Assembly (NCBI GenBank): GCA_035540915.1
Contig: DATLFQ010000146.1
Location: forward strand, 1-7,869
Length of the DNA stretch: 7,869 nt
DNA from: DATLFQ01 sp035540915
GTDB lineage: Bacteria; Actinomycetota; Acidimicrobiia; Acidimicrobiales; GCA-2861595
Direction of reading: 5' to 3'
The position numbers and the translations under genes are program-made. Shown here in pieces: positions 1-5,710 of this stretch. How positions within the stretch are numbered: position 1 is the first letter of the stretch; the number at the start of each line of letters is the position of its first letter. The notes beneath the pieces were generated by a model. That model searched no databases and was not told where the DNA came from. It worked only from the letters and a program-made list of their open reading frames with translations.

Positions 1-268
1 GCTCCTCCAGCAGCTTGGGGAAGGGCGTGCCGTCCGCAGTGCTCTGGCGGAGCGTCTCGTCGTAGAGGATGACCCCGCTGACGAACTCCTCGAGCCCGGG
101 CGTGCTGAGCAGGGTCTCGCGGTAGGCCCGCCGGCTGTCGATGGTGGACTCGACGCCGATGGCCTGGAAGCGCTTGGTGATGGTCCCCGAACTCTCGTCG
201 GCGGCCAGGACGCCCTTGCCGGGTGCGACCATGGCAAGGGCGGTCTCGTGCAGGTCGTGCGCGCTGAT
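1..268 (-). CDS. Class I fructose-bisphosphate aldolase, N-terminal part (runs off left edge)
   Basis: Reversible cleavage of fructose-1,6-bisphosphate to dihydroxyacetone phosphate and glyceraldehyde-3-phosphate (Schiff-base class) in glycolysis, gluconeogenesis or the Calvin cycle; cytosolic. About 89 codons are visible. They contain the class I signature APGKGVLAADESSGTITKRF, including the Asp (residue 24 here) that corresponds to Asp33 of rabbit aldolase, then IDSRRAYRETLL, GVILYDETL and DGTPFPKLLEE, all collinear with vertebrate-type class I aldolases. The Schiff-base lysine lies beyond the edge. Start: no ATG, GTG or TTG fits the family N-terminus. The first in-frame ATG (232-230) falls inside the conserved helix just before APGKG and lacks a Shine-Dalgarno. 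The codon at 268-266 is ATC, nine bases after a perfect AGGAGG, and gives the expected ~14-residue leader (SAHDLHETALAMV). I annotate from ATC; the identity is secure, the start is not. Confidence 0.93.
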   Translation of the reverse strand, partial: MSAHDLHETALAMVAPGKGVLAADESSGTITKRFQAIGVESTIDSRRAYRETLLSTPGLEEFVSGVILYDETLRQSTADGTPFPKLLEE

Positions 269-277
269 GGCTCTCGT

Positions 278-283
278 CCTCCT
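278..283 (-). promoter_or_regulatory. Shine-Dalgarno AGGAGG of the aldolase gene
   Basis: A perfect AGGAGG on the minus strand, nine bases upstream of the ATC codon at 268-266 and 45 bases upstream of the first in-frame ATG. The spacing supports initiation at ATC rather than at the internal ATG. Confidence 0.7.
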
Positions 284-302
284 CGTGCGGCTGGTGGCGC
301 CG

Positions 303-332
303 ATCCTACGATCCGCCCCCGGCCGCTGTCAC
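303..332 (-). promoter_or_regulatory. Sigma70-like promoter of the aldolase gene
   Basis: On the minus strand, GTGACA (332-327) matches the TTGACA -35 consensus at 5 of 6 positions. An 18-base spacer follows, then TAGGAT (308-303) as a -10. Transcription would begin near 296, leaving a leader of about 28 bases containing the AGGAGG. The aldolase therefore probably has its own promoter and does not depend only on read-through from the LysR gene behind it. The rest of the 269-442 gap shows nothing else I can name. Confidence 0.6.
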
Positions 333-442
333 CTGGCGCCGTCTCCATGGCGACTCCCGGGCGCTGCACGCACAGAGGCCCGGATGGCGGCCTGCAGGCA
401 CACGAACTGCCGGAACGGAGGAAGCGACGGCGGCCCCGCGCG

Positions 443-1321
443 TCAGGGTCGGAGCGAGAAGCCGTCCTCGGTGCTGACCAGGTGGTCCAGCATGAGGCGG
501 GCGGTCGGGGCCAGGTCCTCGTCGGCCCGGCCCACCAGGTGCCACTCCCGGCGCAGCGGCAGGCGGGGATGGTCCCACTCCTCCAGCCGCCCGGTCTGCA
601 GCTCGGGCCCGACGGCGTCGCGAGAGATGAAGGTGATTCCCAGGCCGATCTGCACGCTCTCGAGGATGGCGCCGTTGGAGCCGAGGGTCAGCACCGGCGG
701 CGAGATGCCCAGCTCGCGCAGCAGCTCCTCGGCCGTCTCCCGGGTCCCCGAGCCCGGCTCCCGGAGCAGCCAGGTGGCGGCGACGAGGTCATGGGCAGTG
801 GCCTCGGCGGCGGGGCCCACGACGACCAGGAGGTTGGGCCTTGTGGCCAGGCTGACGAAGGGCTGCCCGCCCGGGGGCCGGCCCCCGATGGCCAGGTCGA
901 CCTCGTTGTGAGCCAGGAGGTCCCACACGTGGACGCGGTTGCCGACTTCGAGCACCACCTCGACGTCGGCGTACCGCCGACGGAACTGGGCGAGCAGGCG
1001 GGGCACGATGCGCTCGCCGGCGGTGGTCACTGCTGCGAGGCGGACCCGGCCCCGCTCCGGGATCGCCGCCCCGGCCGCCGCGGCCAGCCCCTCGTCCAGC
1101 AGGCCGAGGGCCCGCCGGGCGTAGTGGGCGAACGCCACGCCGGCCGGCGTCAGCCGCAGGCCCCTGCCGTCCCGGGCCACCAGGGGCGTGCCCACCTCGC
1201 GCTGCAGTGCACCCAGGGCGGACGAGACGGCCGGCTGCGTCACCACCAGGCGCTCGGCCGCCTGGCGCACCGACCCGGTACCGGCCACGGCCAGGAACGT
1301 CCGCAGCTGCCCGAGGGTCAC
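443..1321 (-). CDS. LysR-type transcriptional regulator, CbbR-like
   Basis: A 292-residue DNA-binding regulator of normal LysR length. Residues 1-60 form the winged helix-turn-helix: LGQLRTFLAVA, then GSVRQAAERLVVTQPAVSSA and the wing GRGLRLTPAG. Residues 91-290 form the periplasmic-binding-protein-like effector domain (RVRLAAVTTAGERIVPRLL, EVDLAIGG, WLLREPGSGTR, GSNGAILESVQIGLGITFISR). The LREPGSGTR and GSN-AI-VQ-GLGI segments recall CbbR-type regulators of carbon-fixation genes, but other LysR subgroups share them. Start: GTG at 1321 gives the typical MTLGQLRTFL N-terminus and follows GGTGG by five bases; the in-frame GTG at 1330 would add three residues and has no clear binding site. The gene lies directly upstream of, and parallel to, the aldolase, which is a plausible but unproven target. 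Subfamily assignment is inference. Confidence 0.93.
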   Translation of the reverse strand: MTLGQLRTFLAVAGTGSVRQAAERLVVTQPAVSSALGALQREVGTPLVARDGRGLRLTPAGVAFAHYARRALGLLDEGLAAAAGAAIPERGRVRLAAVTTAGERIVPRLLAQFRRRYADVEVVLEVGNRVHVWDLLAHNEVDLAIGGRPPGGQPFVSLATRPNLLVVVGPAAEATAHDLVAATWLLREPGSGTRETAEELLRELGISPPVLTLGSNGAILESVQIGLGITFISRDAVGPELQTGRLEEWDHPRLPLRREWHLVGRADEDLAPTARLMLDHLVSTEDGFSLRP

Positions 1322-1419
1322 GGCCGCCACCGTACATCAGCTGGTGGTGATGGATAGCGGCACACAGCCAAGAGACAGATGATGAAACACCGCCGGGACG
1401 GCCTCGAGCGACCGACCCC

Positions 1420-2301
1420 TCAGCCCCGGTGCGGGGTGTCGCCGGCCACGTCCATGGCGATCCTGGGAACCGCGATCGAGTAGCGCTCGCGGGCGCGGCG
1501 CAGGCGAATGCCGTCCCAGTGCCCGAACTCGTTCTCGGGAATCCACTCGTTGGCCCAGCAGGCGCCGGGGAATCGCCGCTGCAGTGCCTCGAACGCAGCA
1601 GATGAGAGCGTCCGCTCGGGGCCGGCGCGGGTGGCCCACAGGGCGAGGAGGTAGATCTGGCCGGGCTTGCTGATCCCGACGACGCCCCGGAGCCAGTCCT
1701 CGTCTCGCTCGCCACGGCGCCGCAACGATCGCAGCGCCAGCACCGCCTCGAGGGTCCGCTGGGGCGTCGTGGAGATGTGGACGACCATGCCGCCGGCACC
1801 GCCGACCTCGGCCCGCCGCCGGCGGGCGTACGGCGTGCTGTCGTAGGTCACCGACCCGTCGGCGGCAGTGGCCGCCTTCAACCGCGGGAAGTGGTCGAGG
1901 GCGTTGCGCAGCGCCTCAGCCTTGACCGGCTCCATCGAGGGCCGCTCGTAGGCCGGCTCGCCCTGCGCCATCTCCAGCCCGCGCCAGCTGCCCACCTCGC
2001 GCGGTCCCGGCCGCCAGCGCATGAGCCAGAACGACTTCAGCCAGCGGGAGAACTGCCACATGATGTCGTCGTGCGCGCCGGTGCGCATGAACTCCTGCAT
2101 GTCGTGGCGGCTGCGCCACACCGTGATCGTCCAGAACTCCGAGGGGCCGGCGATCACGCTGGCGAAGCGCACCACCTCGCCGCTTTCGCGCAGCTGACGA
2201 CGTACGCGGATCGTCGCGTACATCATCTGCGGGAACCGCCAGAAGCCCTTCAGCCGGGACCGGGTCGTGACCGTGAACAGCTGCTGGTCGTCGGCGGCCA
2301 T
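1420..2301 (-). CDS. Unrecognised two-domain protein, probable tandem dimeric alpha/beta-barrel fold
   Basis: A soluble 293-residue protein that I cannot assign to a named family. It contains two degenerate copies of one module. Copy 1 (about 45-111) has EFWTITVWRS, a helical stretch, then FW-x3-W-R-P-x3-E-x-GSWRGLEM. Copy 2 (about 170-268) has QIYLLALWAT, a helical stretch, then CW-x3-W-I-P-x2-E-x-GHWDGIRLR. The shared W, W, P, E, G, W and G residues keep nearly the same spacing (W92/W96/W106 and W249/W253/W262). A beta-strand, helix and Trp-rich closing strand suggest a ferredoxin-like barrel related to antibiotic-biosynthesis monooxygenases, DUF3291 or spheroidene monooxygenase; this is inference. 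Start ATG at 2301: an extension to 2394 is possible but would run across the divergent promoter region and begins with low-complexity residues. GATACT (2314-2309) lies seven bases upstream of ATG, so a leaderless mRNA is possible. Confidence 0.75.
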   Translation of the reverse strand: MAADDQQLFTVTTRSRLKGFWRFPQMMYATIRVRRQLRESGEVVRFASVIAGPSEFWTITVWRSRHDMQEFMRTGAHDDIMWQFSRWLKSFWLMRWRPGPREVGSWRGLEMAQGEPAYERPSMEPVKAEALRNALDHFPRLKAATAADGSVTYDSTPYARRRRAEVGGAGGMVVHISTTPQRTLEAVLALRSLRRRGERDEDWLRGVVGISKPGQIYLLALWATRAGPERTLSSAAFEALQRRFPGACWANEWIPENEFGHWDGIRLRRARERYSIAVPRIAMDVAGDTPHRG

Positions 2302-2392
2302 TCTTCGGAGTATCGCGCGCCGATCCGCCGCTGCGCGACCTCCCGGCGCGTACGCTGCGGTCCCCGTTCGGCTCGACGGAGGACGGCTGCCC
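2302..2392. promoter_or_regulatory. Divergent promoter region
   Basis: A 91-base gap between two divergent genes. On the minus strand GATACT (2314-2309) is a possible -10 ending seven bases before the ATG at 2301. On the plus strand TACGCT (2351-2356) fits TANNNT, and GGAGGA (2378-2383) is a good Shine-Dalgarno nine bases before the ATG at 2393. I see no convincing -35 element for either direction. Confidence 0.4.
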
Positions 2393-3415
2393 ATGACCGC
2401 ACGACTGGCGCTGGTGACCGGCGCGACCGGCTTCCTCGGCTCGAGGCTCGTGCCGGCGCTGCTCGACCGGGGCTGGTCGGTCCGGGCCTGCGGGCGCCGG
2501 CCTCGACCGCCCGAGCTGCCACCCGAGGTGGACTACCGCCGTGTCGACCTGGCCGGTGACGAGCCGCTGGAGCCGCTGCTCCGCAGCGTGACCCACCTGT
2601 TCCACCTGGCCGGGGCGTCCAGCTCGACCTCCACCGACGAGCAGATGCACCGGCACAACGTGGTGGCCACCGAGCGGCTGCTGGCCGCCGCGCTTGCCCG
2701 CCAGCTGGCCCGGCTGGTCCACATGAGTTCGACCTCGGTCTACGGCGAGGAACGGGCCCTCCCGCTCCCCGTTCGCGAGGACGTCGAGCCCTCCCCCAGT
2801 CGGGGCTACGGCAAGGCCAAGTGGGAGACCGAGAAGGTGGTGTGGGCGGCGGCCGGCGCCGGGCTGCCCGCCGTGGTGCTCCGGCCCGTGTCGGTGTACG
2901 GCCCAGGGAACGTGAAGCTCCTGGCGTCGGTGGTGCTCGACGTCGCCCTGGAGGCCTCTGCCGGCGCCCGCTCCCTTCCCGTGCCGGCCCGGCCGGTGGA
3001 GCAGCGCCTGGTGCACGTCGACGACCTGGTGGCGGCGACGTTGCACGTCGCCGACGCCGAGGCGGCCGTCGGCCGCGCCTTCAACGTCGTCGCCGACCAC
3101 TACCCCACCAGCCACGAGGTCGCCGGCATCGTGGCCGGGCACTTCGAGATGGCGGTGGAGCTGGTCGACGATCCCGACTGCGGCCCGGACTACGAGCGCC
3201 GGCAGGAACTGCACGCCGGCATGGTGGCCCGCGGACTGGTCCCGGAGATCCTGCTGACGCCCGAGCGCTTCCGCTTCCTGCGCAAGGCGAACCGCAACAA
3301 CCGGCTCAGCACCCAGGCCCTGCTGGGCACCGGCTTCCGCTTCGCCGAGACCGACCTGGCGGCCGCGGTCGGCCGCACCATCGCCTGGTACCGCCACCAC
3401 CGCTGGCTGATCTGA
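2393..3415 (+). CDS. NAD(P)-dependent epimerase/dehydratase, extended SDR family
   Basis: A 340-residue cytosolic oxidoreductase of usual length for extended SDRs. The Rossmann dinucleotide-binding motif TGATGFLG is at residues 9-16, followed by the HLAG strand at 71-74. The catalytic Ser/Thr lies in MSSTSVYGE (111-119), and Tyr139 and Lys143 form YGKAK, the YxxxK motif. VLRPVSVYGPGN and VEQRLVHVDDLVAATLHVAD are the usual C-terminal substrate-domain markers. The substrate is not readable: it could be a nucleotide sugar, a 3-beta-hydroxysteroid-like compound or another hydroxy/keto compound. ATG at 2393 places the Rossmann motif at the expected position and follows GGAGGA by nine bases; upstream in-frame starts would run across the divergent gene. 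The gene converges with the HAD gene, with only 10 bases between the stops and no terminator visible there. Confidence 0.92.
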   Translation: MTARLALVTGATGFLGSRLVPALLDRGWSVRACGRRPRPPELPPEVDYRRVDLAGDEPLEPLLRSVTHLFHLAGASSSTSTDEQMHRHNVVATERLLAAALARQLARLVHMSSTSVYGEERALPLPVREDVEPSPSRGYGKAKWETEKVVWAAAGAGLPAVVLRPVSVYGPGNVKLLASVVLDVALEASAGARSLPVPARPVEQRLVHVDDLVAATLHVADAEAAVGRAFNVVADHYPTSHEVAGIVAGHFEMAVELVDDPDCGPDYERRQELHAGMVARGLVPEILLTPERFRFLRKANRNNRLSTQALLGTGFRFAETDLAAAVGRTIAWYRHHRWLI

Positions 3416-3425
3416 CGGGCCGGCG

Positions 3426-4205
3426 TCAGGGCCCGGGACGGAGAACCAGCTTCCGCAGCGTCGCCAGGTCGAGAACACCGGTGCAGCCGGTCCGGTGGGG
3501 GTCGGCCAGGACGGACGCCGGCTGGCCCGGATCACCGAAGCCGTCCAGCACCAGGTCGGCACCGGCGACGTCGTCGCCGGCCGTGTAGCCGTTCAGCACC
3601 ATGGCGCAGGCCAGGCCGGCGGCCGCCGCCGCGCGCAGCCCATTGGCCGAGTCCTCGACGGCCACTGCGGCCGACGCCGGCAGGTCGAGGCGCTGCAGCG
3701 CCGTCGTGAACGCCTCCGGGTCGGGCTTGCGCTCGGCCACCTCGTCGCCGGTGACGACCACCTCGAAGGCCACCCCGCCGGCCGCGCGAGACAGCACGTG
3801 GTCGACCCAGCCCCGGCTCCCGGTGGTCGCCACGGCCAGGCGCACGCCGGCCCCGGCCAGCTCGGCCAGCAGCCGGCCGGCGCCCGCCCGGGCGGGAACG
3901 CGACCTGCGGCCACGAGCTCGTTGAACAGCGCCGTCTTGCGGGCGTGCAGCGCCGGGGCCAGCCGGGCCCGTTCATCCTCCGGAACGCCCCGCTGCGCCA
4001 GCCATCCGTCGATACGACGTTGCCCGCCGGTGACGGCGAGCAGGTCGCCGTAGGTGTCCTCGTACCAGTGGTCGGGCAGCCCGAGATCGGCGAAGGCCTG
4101 GTTGAACGCGACGCGGTGGCCGTGGCGCTCGCTGTCGACCAGGGTCCCGTCGACGTCGAAGATGACGGCCCGCAACCGGGCGCCGGCCGGCGGCGGCTGC
4201 CTCAA
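3426..4205 (-). CDS. cbbY: HAD-superfamily phosphatase, CbbY-like
   Basis: A haloacid-dehalogenase phosphatase with an alpha-helical cap. Motif I is VIFDVDGTLVDS (nucleophile Asp17, acid Asp19), motif II VATTGS (around Thr127), motif III Lys160 in ERKPDPEAF, and motif IV VAVEDSANGLRAA (Glu184, Asp185). The cap carries AFNQAFADLGL, W-x4-Y-x2-LL-x-VTGG-x2-RI and H-x2-KT-x2-FNELV. These match CbbY, which in phototrophic proteobacteria hydrolyses xylulose-1,5-bisphosphate, a RuBisCO inhibitor. Beta-phosphoglucomutase or phosphoglycolate phosphatase are alternatives. At 259 residues it is slightly long owing to a C-terminal tail of about 30 residues. Start: TTG at 4205 lies 10 bases after the stop of the upstream gene, suggesting translational coupling. 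A second TTG at codon 11 (MRAVIFDVDG) fits the family N-terminus as well; neither has a good Shine-Dalgarno. Confidence 0.87.
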   Translation of the reverse strand: MRQPPPAGARLRAVIFDVDGTLVDSERHGHRVAFNQAFADLGLPDHWYEDTYGDLLAVTGGQRRIDGWLAQRGVPEDERARLAPALHARKTALFNELVAAGRVPARAGAGRLLAELAGAGVRLAVATTGSRGWVDHVLSRAAGGVAFEVVVTGDEVAERKPDPEAFTTALQRLDLPASAAVAVEDSANGLRAAAAAGLACAMVLNGYTAGDDVAGADLVLDGFGDPGQPASVLADPHRTGCTGVLDLATLRKLVLRPGP

Positions 4206-4215
4206 GACGGGTCGA

Positions 4216-4686
4216 TCACAGCCAGTCGGGCTCGCGCGGCGGCGCCATGGGCGGTCCCTCCGGGAAGAACTCGGCCCCCCACTCGCCGGCGGCCGCGGCC
4301 CGCAGGTCGGCGAAGGCCTCGTCGAGGTCGGCGCCCCACAGGTCCCAGGTGGACATGCGCAGGCCCAGCACCTGCACGGCGATCGGCGTGGCGAACAGCG
4401 TGGCGTCGTCCAACCGCCGGAGCCCGCTGGCCGTCAGCGCCCGCTCCAGGACCGGGCGGATCCCCTGCTGCTCGTCGGGCAGGTCGACCCGGACCAGCAT
4501 GCTGCGGCGGGCCAGCCGCAGGGCGGCCGGGACGTCCCTGGCCACCATGAGCGTGGCCCCTTCGATGTGCAGCGTCGGCGAGAAGACCCCACCGACGGCA
4601 CCGTCGGCGAAGCGAGAGAGCACGGTGGCGTCGTCGACCCGCTCCCCGTCGGGATCCCCGAACGGGGGGAGCAGGCCACTGGGCAT
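4216..4686 (-). CDS. Hypothetical protein, 156 residues
   Basis: I do not recognise this family. It is a soluble protein without signal peptide, membrane segment or cysteines. The N-terminus is Gly/Pro/Asp-rich (MPSGLLPPFGDPDGERV). The middle alternates strands and helices (FSPTLHIEGATLMVAR, PAALRLARRSMLVRVDLP, IRPVLERALTASGL). The C-terminal part is acidic and Trp-rich (MSTWDLWGADLDEAFADL, GEWGAEFFPEG) and ends in REPDWL. It is read as real because its codon bias matches its neighbours, it has an ATG with a modest GAGAG upstream, and the HAD gene follows only 10 bases after its stop. The region around its start is half of a 21-base inverted repeat (see separate entry), so translation may be structurally controlled. 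The pairing with a CbbY-like phosphatase is the only functional clue. Confidence 0.7.
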   Translation of the reverse strand: MPSGLLPPFGDPDGERVDDATVLSRFADGAVGGVFSPTLHIEGATLMVARDVPAALRLARRSMLVRVDLPDEQQGIRPVLERALTASGLRRLDDATLFATPIAVQVLGLRMSTWDLWGADLDEAFADLRAAAAGEWGAEFFPEGPPMAPPREPDWL

Positions 4687-4709
4687 TGGTGCTCTCGCTT
4701 CGCCGACGG
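4601..4709 (-). promoter_or_regulatory. Long-range inverted repeat overlapping a ribosome-binding region
   Basis: The minus-strand leader segment 4709-4689, just upstream of the ATG at 4686 and containing the GAGAG ribosome-binding candidate, is the reverse complement of the coding segment 4623-4601. All 21 leader bases can pair, interrupted only by a two-base bulge on the coding side; one uninterrupted block is 18 bp. The loop is 65 bases (4624-4688) and holds the start codon. Folding of the mRNA would hide the ribosome-binding site. A regulatory role is inference; an old inverted duplication is the alternative. Confidence 0.5.
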
Positions 4710-4730
4710 CTCGTACGTGCTGACGGCTCG
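4705..4730. repeat. Short direct repeat, two copies of GACGGCTCG
   Basis: Two identical 9-base copies at 4705-4713 and 4722-4730, with a 17-base period, separated by eight bases containing TACG. They lie in the 60-base gap upstream of the gene starting at 4686 and overlap the upstream edge of the inverted repeat. They could be an operator-like pair; at this GC content they could also be chance. Confidence 0.3.
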
Positions 4731-4746
4731 CCAGATCCGGCGACCG

Positions 4747-5001
4747 CTAGCGGGCCAGGCGCTCCGCCCGGGCCGCCGCGTCGTCCAGACCGGCCGCGAC
4801 CTGGGACAGGTTCGAGTTGATGCGGTCGGCGGCGGGGCCGATGACCAGGCACATCGTCTCGACGGCCCGGACACCGAACGTGACCTTGGCCAGTGTCCGG
4901 GAGATGCTGTTCAGCTGACCGGCGACCCGGTTCAAGAAGTACCCGAGGACGGCCACGAACAGCACCATCTCGAGACAGGTGACGAACACGCGCATGGTCA
5001 T
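4747..5001 (-). CDS. Small single-span membrane protein with helical tail (third of three)
   Basis: Eighty-four residues, family not recognised. One hydrophobic helix lies at about residues 5-23 (VFVTCLEMVLFVAVLGYF). A heptad-patterned amphipathic tail follows (LNRVAGQ, LNSISRT, LAKVTFG), then RINSNLSQVAAGLDDAAARAERLAR, suggesting a helical or coiled-coil domain next to the membrane. The tail carries GV-x15-RI-x2-NL-x2-V, which is also present at the same spacing in the protein at the right edge of the window. The ATG at 5001 overlaps the TGA of the gene upstream (ATGA at 5001-4998), the classic arrangement for translational coupling and usually for interacting partners. A second Met at 4995 is in frame. 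Function unknown. Confidence 0.75.
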   Translation of the reverse strand: MTMRVFVTCLEMVLFVAVLGYFLNRVAGQLNSISRTLAKVTFGVRAVETMCLVIGPAADRINSNLSQVAAGLDDAAARAERLAR

Positions 5002-5297
5002 CGGCGGCCACCTCCGCCCATCGCAGCCAGCAGGTCGGAGTGCTTGCGCACCTCGGCTCCCAGCTCCTCGGTGCGGACCGCCGTCTGCTGCAGCATCCAC
5101 GTGGTCGAGGTGTTGGCCGCCAGGCGGGTGGCGGTGTCCCACACGTCCTTGACGTTCTGGTCGATGTCGTCGACGAAGCTGACCAGCAGCGAGAGCAGGA
5201 CGATCACCGCGACGATCACGACGGCGCCCATGCCGAGCGTGATCCACCAGAAGGTCACGTGCTCGGACTGCAGACCAAGGACCAAGACGTCCTTCAC
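4998..5297 (-). CDS. Small single-span membrane protein with helical tail (second of three)
   Basis: Ninety-nine residues, family not recognised; the layout recalls DUF948-like small membrane proteins. A short N-terminal segment leads to a strongly hydrophobic helix at about 16-41 (WWITLGMGAVVIVAVIVLL). An acidic juxtamembrane stretch (SFVDDIDQNVKDVWDTATRL) and a second helix (MLQQTAVRTEELGAEVRKHSDLLAAM) follow, ending in GGGGRR. The GTG start at 5297 overlaps the TGA of the gene upstream (GTGA at 5297-5294) and is preceded by GGAGGAGG three bases upstream, so ribosome binding is strong despite the GTG. It overlaps the following gene by four bases. Acidic residues after the helix favour the tail facing outward, but this is only a positive-inside-rule guess. 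Confidence 0.78.
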   Translation of the reverse strand: MKDVLVLGLQSEHVTFWWITLGMGAVVIVAVIVLLSLLVSFVDDIDQNVKDVWDTATRLAANTSTTWMLQQTAVRTEELGAEVRKHSDLLAAMGGGGRR

Positions 5298-5560
5298 TGT
5301 CCTCCTCCAAGTTCGAAGCGGGCCCGCTCGGCGTCACGGACGAGCAGCCGCAGTTCCTCGTTGACCTTGTCGACCTCCCACAACGGCAGCGTGGCGATGC
5401 GACCCTGGTCGAGAGCGCCCACGATGGCCTCGGCCTGTACGCCGATCCGCCGGGCCAAGCCCAAGATGATCGCCGCCAGGATGACCACCACCGTGATGAC
5501 GATTAGTGCGATGACGAAACCCACGTACCAGCCCGTGAGTACGGCCTCCCCACCTTCCAT
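5294..5560 (-). CDS. Small single-span membrane protein with helical tail (first of three)
   Basis: Eighty-eight residues, family not recognised. A short acidic N-terminus (MEGGEAVLTG) precedes a transmembrane helix at about 11-35 (WYVGFVIALIVITVVVILAA). An arginine pair (LGLARRIG) follows, then a helical tail (VQAEAIVGALDQG, then LWEVDKVNEELRLLVRDAERARFELGGGQ). Arginines directly after the helix suggest an outside N-terminus and cytoplasmic tail. ATG at 5560 is chosen because AAGGGGG lies about five bases upstream and the promoter sits just behind; an in-frame start at 5590 would fall on the -10 box. It is the promoter-proximal gene of a three-gene unit with 4-base overlaps at both junctions. 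Confidence 0.8.
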   Translation of the reverse strand: MEGGEAVLTGWYVGFVIALIVITVVVILAAIILGLARRIGVQAEAIVGALDQGRIATLPLWEVDKVNEELRLLVRDAERARFELGGGQ

Positions 5561-5589
5561 CGAACCCCCTTTGCCTTGTGTGCAGCTCA

Positions 5590-5619
5590 ACCATAGTCAC
5601 ATGGCAGCTAGATGGTCAA
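5590..5619 (-). promoter_or_regulatory. Sigma70-like promoter of the three-gene membrane-protein operon
   Basis: On the minus strand TTGACC (5619-5614) and TATGGT (5595-5590) are separated by 18 bases, close to the housekeeping consensus. The area is clearly less GC-rich than its surroundings. Transcription would begin near 5583, leaving a leader of about 23 bases that contains AAGGGGG ahead of the ATG at 5560. This is the best promoter match I see in the window. Confidence 0.72.
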
Positions 5620-5696
5620 TGCACTTTGTCGATCGGCCCGCTGATCGCCCGGAACGCTAGCAAGAACGGTGGCGACGGGGCCGTCGGGAGGGCGAG

Positions 5697-5702
5697 TAGC
5701 CT
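5697..5702 (+). promoter_or_regulatory. Possible -10 element for a leaderless transcript
   Basis: TAGCCT fits TANNNT and ends eight bases before the GTG at 5711, so transcription could start at or next to the start codon. I see no matching -35. The element supports the GTG at 5711 over the one at 5669, but it is a weak consensus. Confidence 0.35.
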
Positions 5703-5710
5703 CGCTCGTC

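Noticed and set aside
248..1357. A 369-codon open frame on the plus strand opposite the LysR gene
   Set aside because: No recognisable domain, biased composition, and antisense to a clear LysR regulator with both domains intact.
1331..1419. A LysR operator and promoter in the gap upstream of the LysR gene
   Set aside because: The gap is less GC-rich than its surroundings, but I could find no convincing -35/-10 pair or clear T-N11-A dyad, so I do not annotate a site.
3416..3425. A bidirectional terminator between the convergent SDR and HAD genes
   Set aside because: Only 10 bases lie between the stops and no stem can be formed there; the two transcripts probably overlap.
1916..3562. A 548-codon open frame on the minus strand across the SDR gene
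   Set aside because: Its translation is Gly/Arg/His/Gln-rich low complexity without motifs, and it is antisense to a gene with a full Rossmann fold and catalytic motifs. It is a by-product of high GC.
4592..4607. A 7-bp hairpin with a two-base loop, as a terminator
   Set aside because: It lies inside the coding region of the 156-residue gene, has no T-run and the loop is too small; it partly overlaps the longer inverted repeat, which explains it better.
4054..5364. A 436-codon open frame on the plus strand running across four minus-strand genes
   Set aside because: The composition is Arg/Gly/Gln/Asp-rich and featureless. The minus strand there has promoter, ribosome-binding sites, 4-base overlaps and transmembrane helices.
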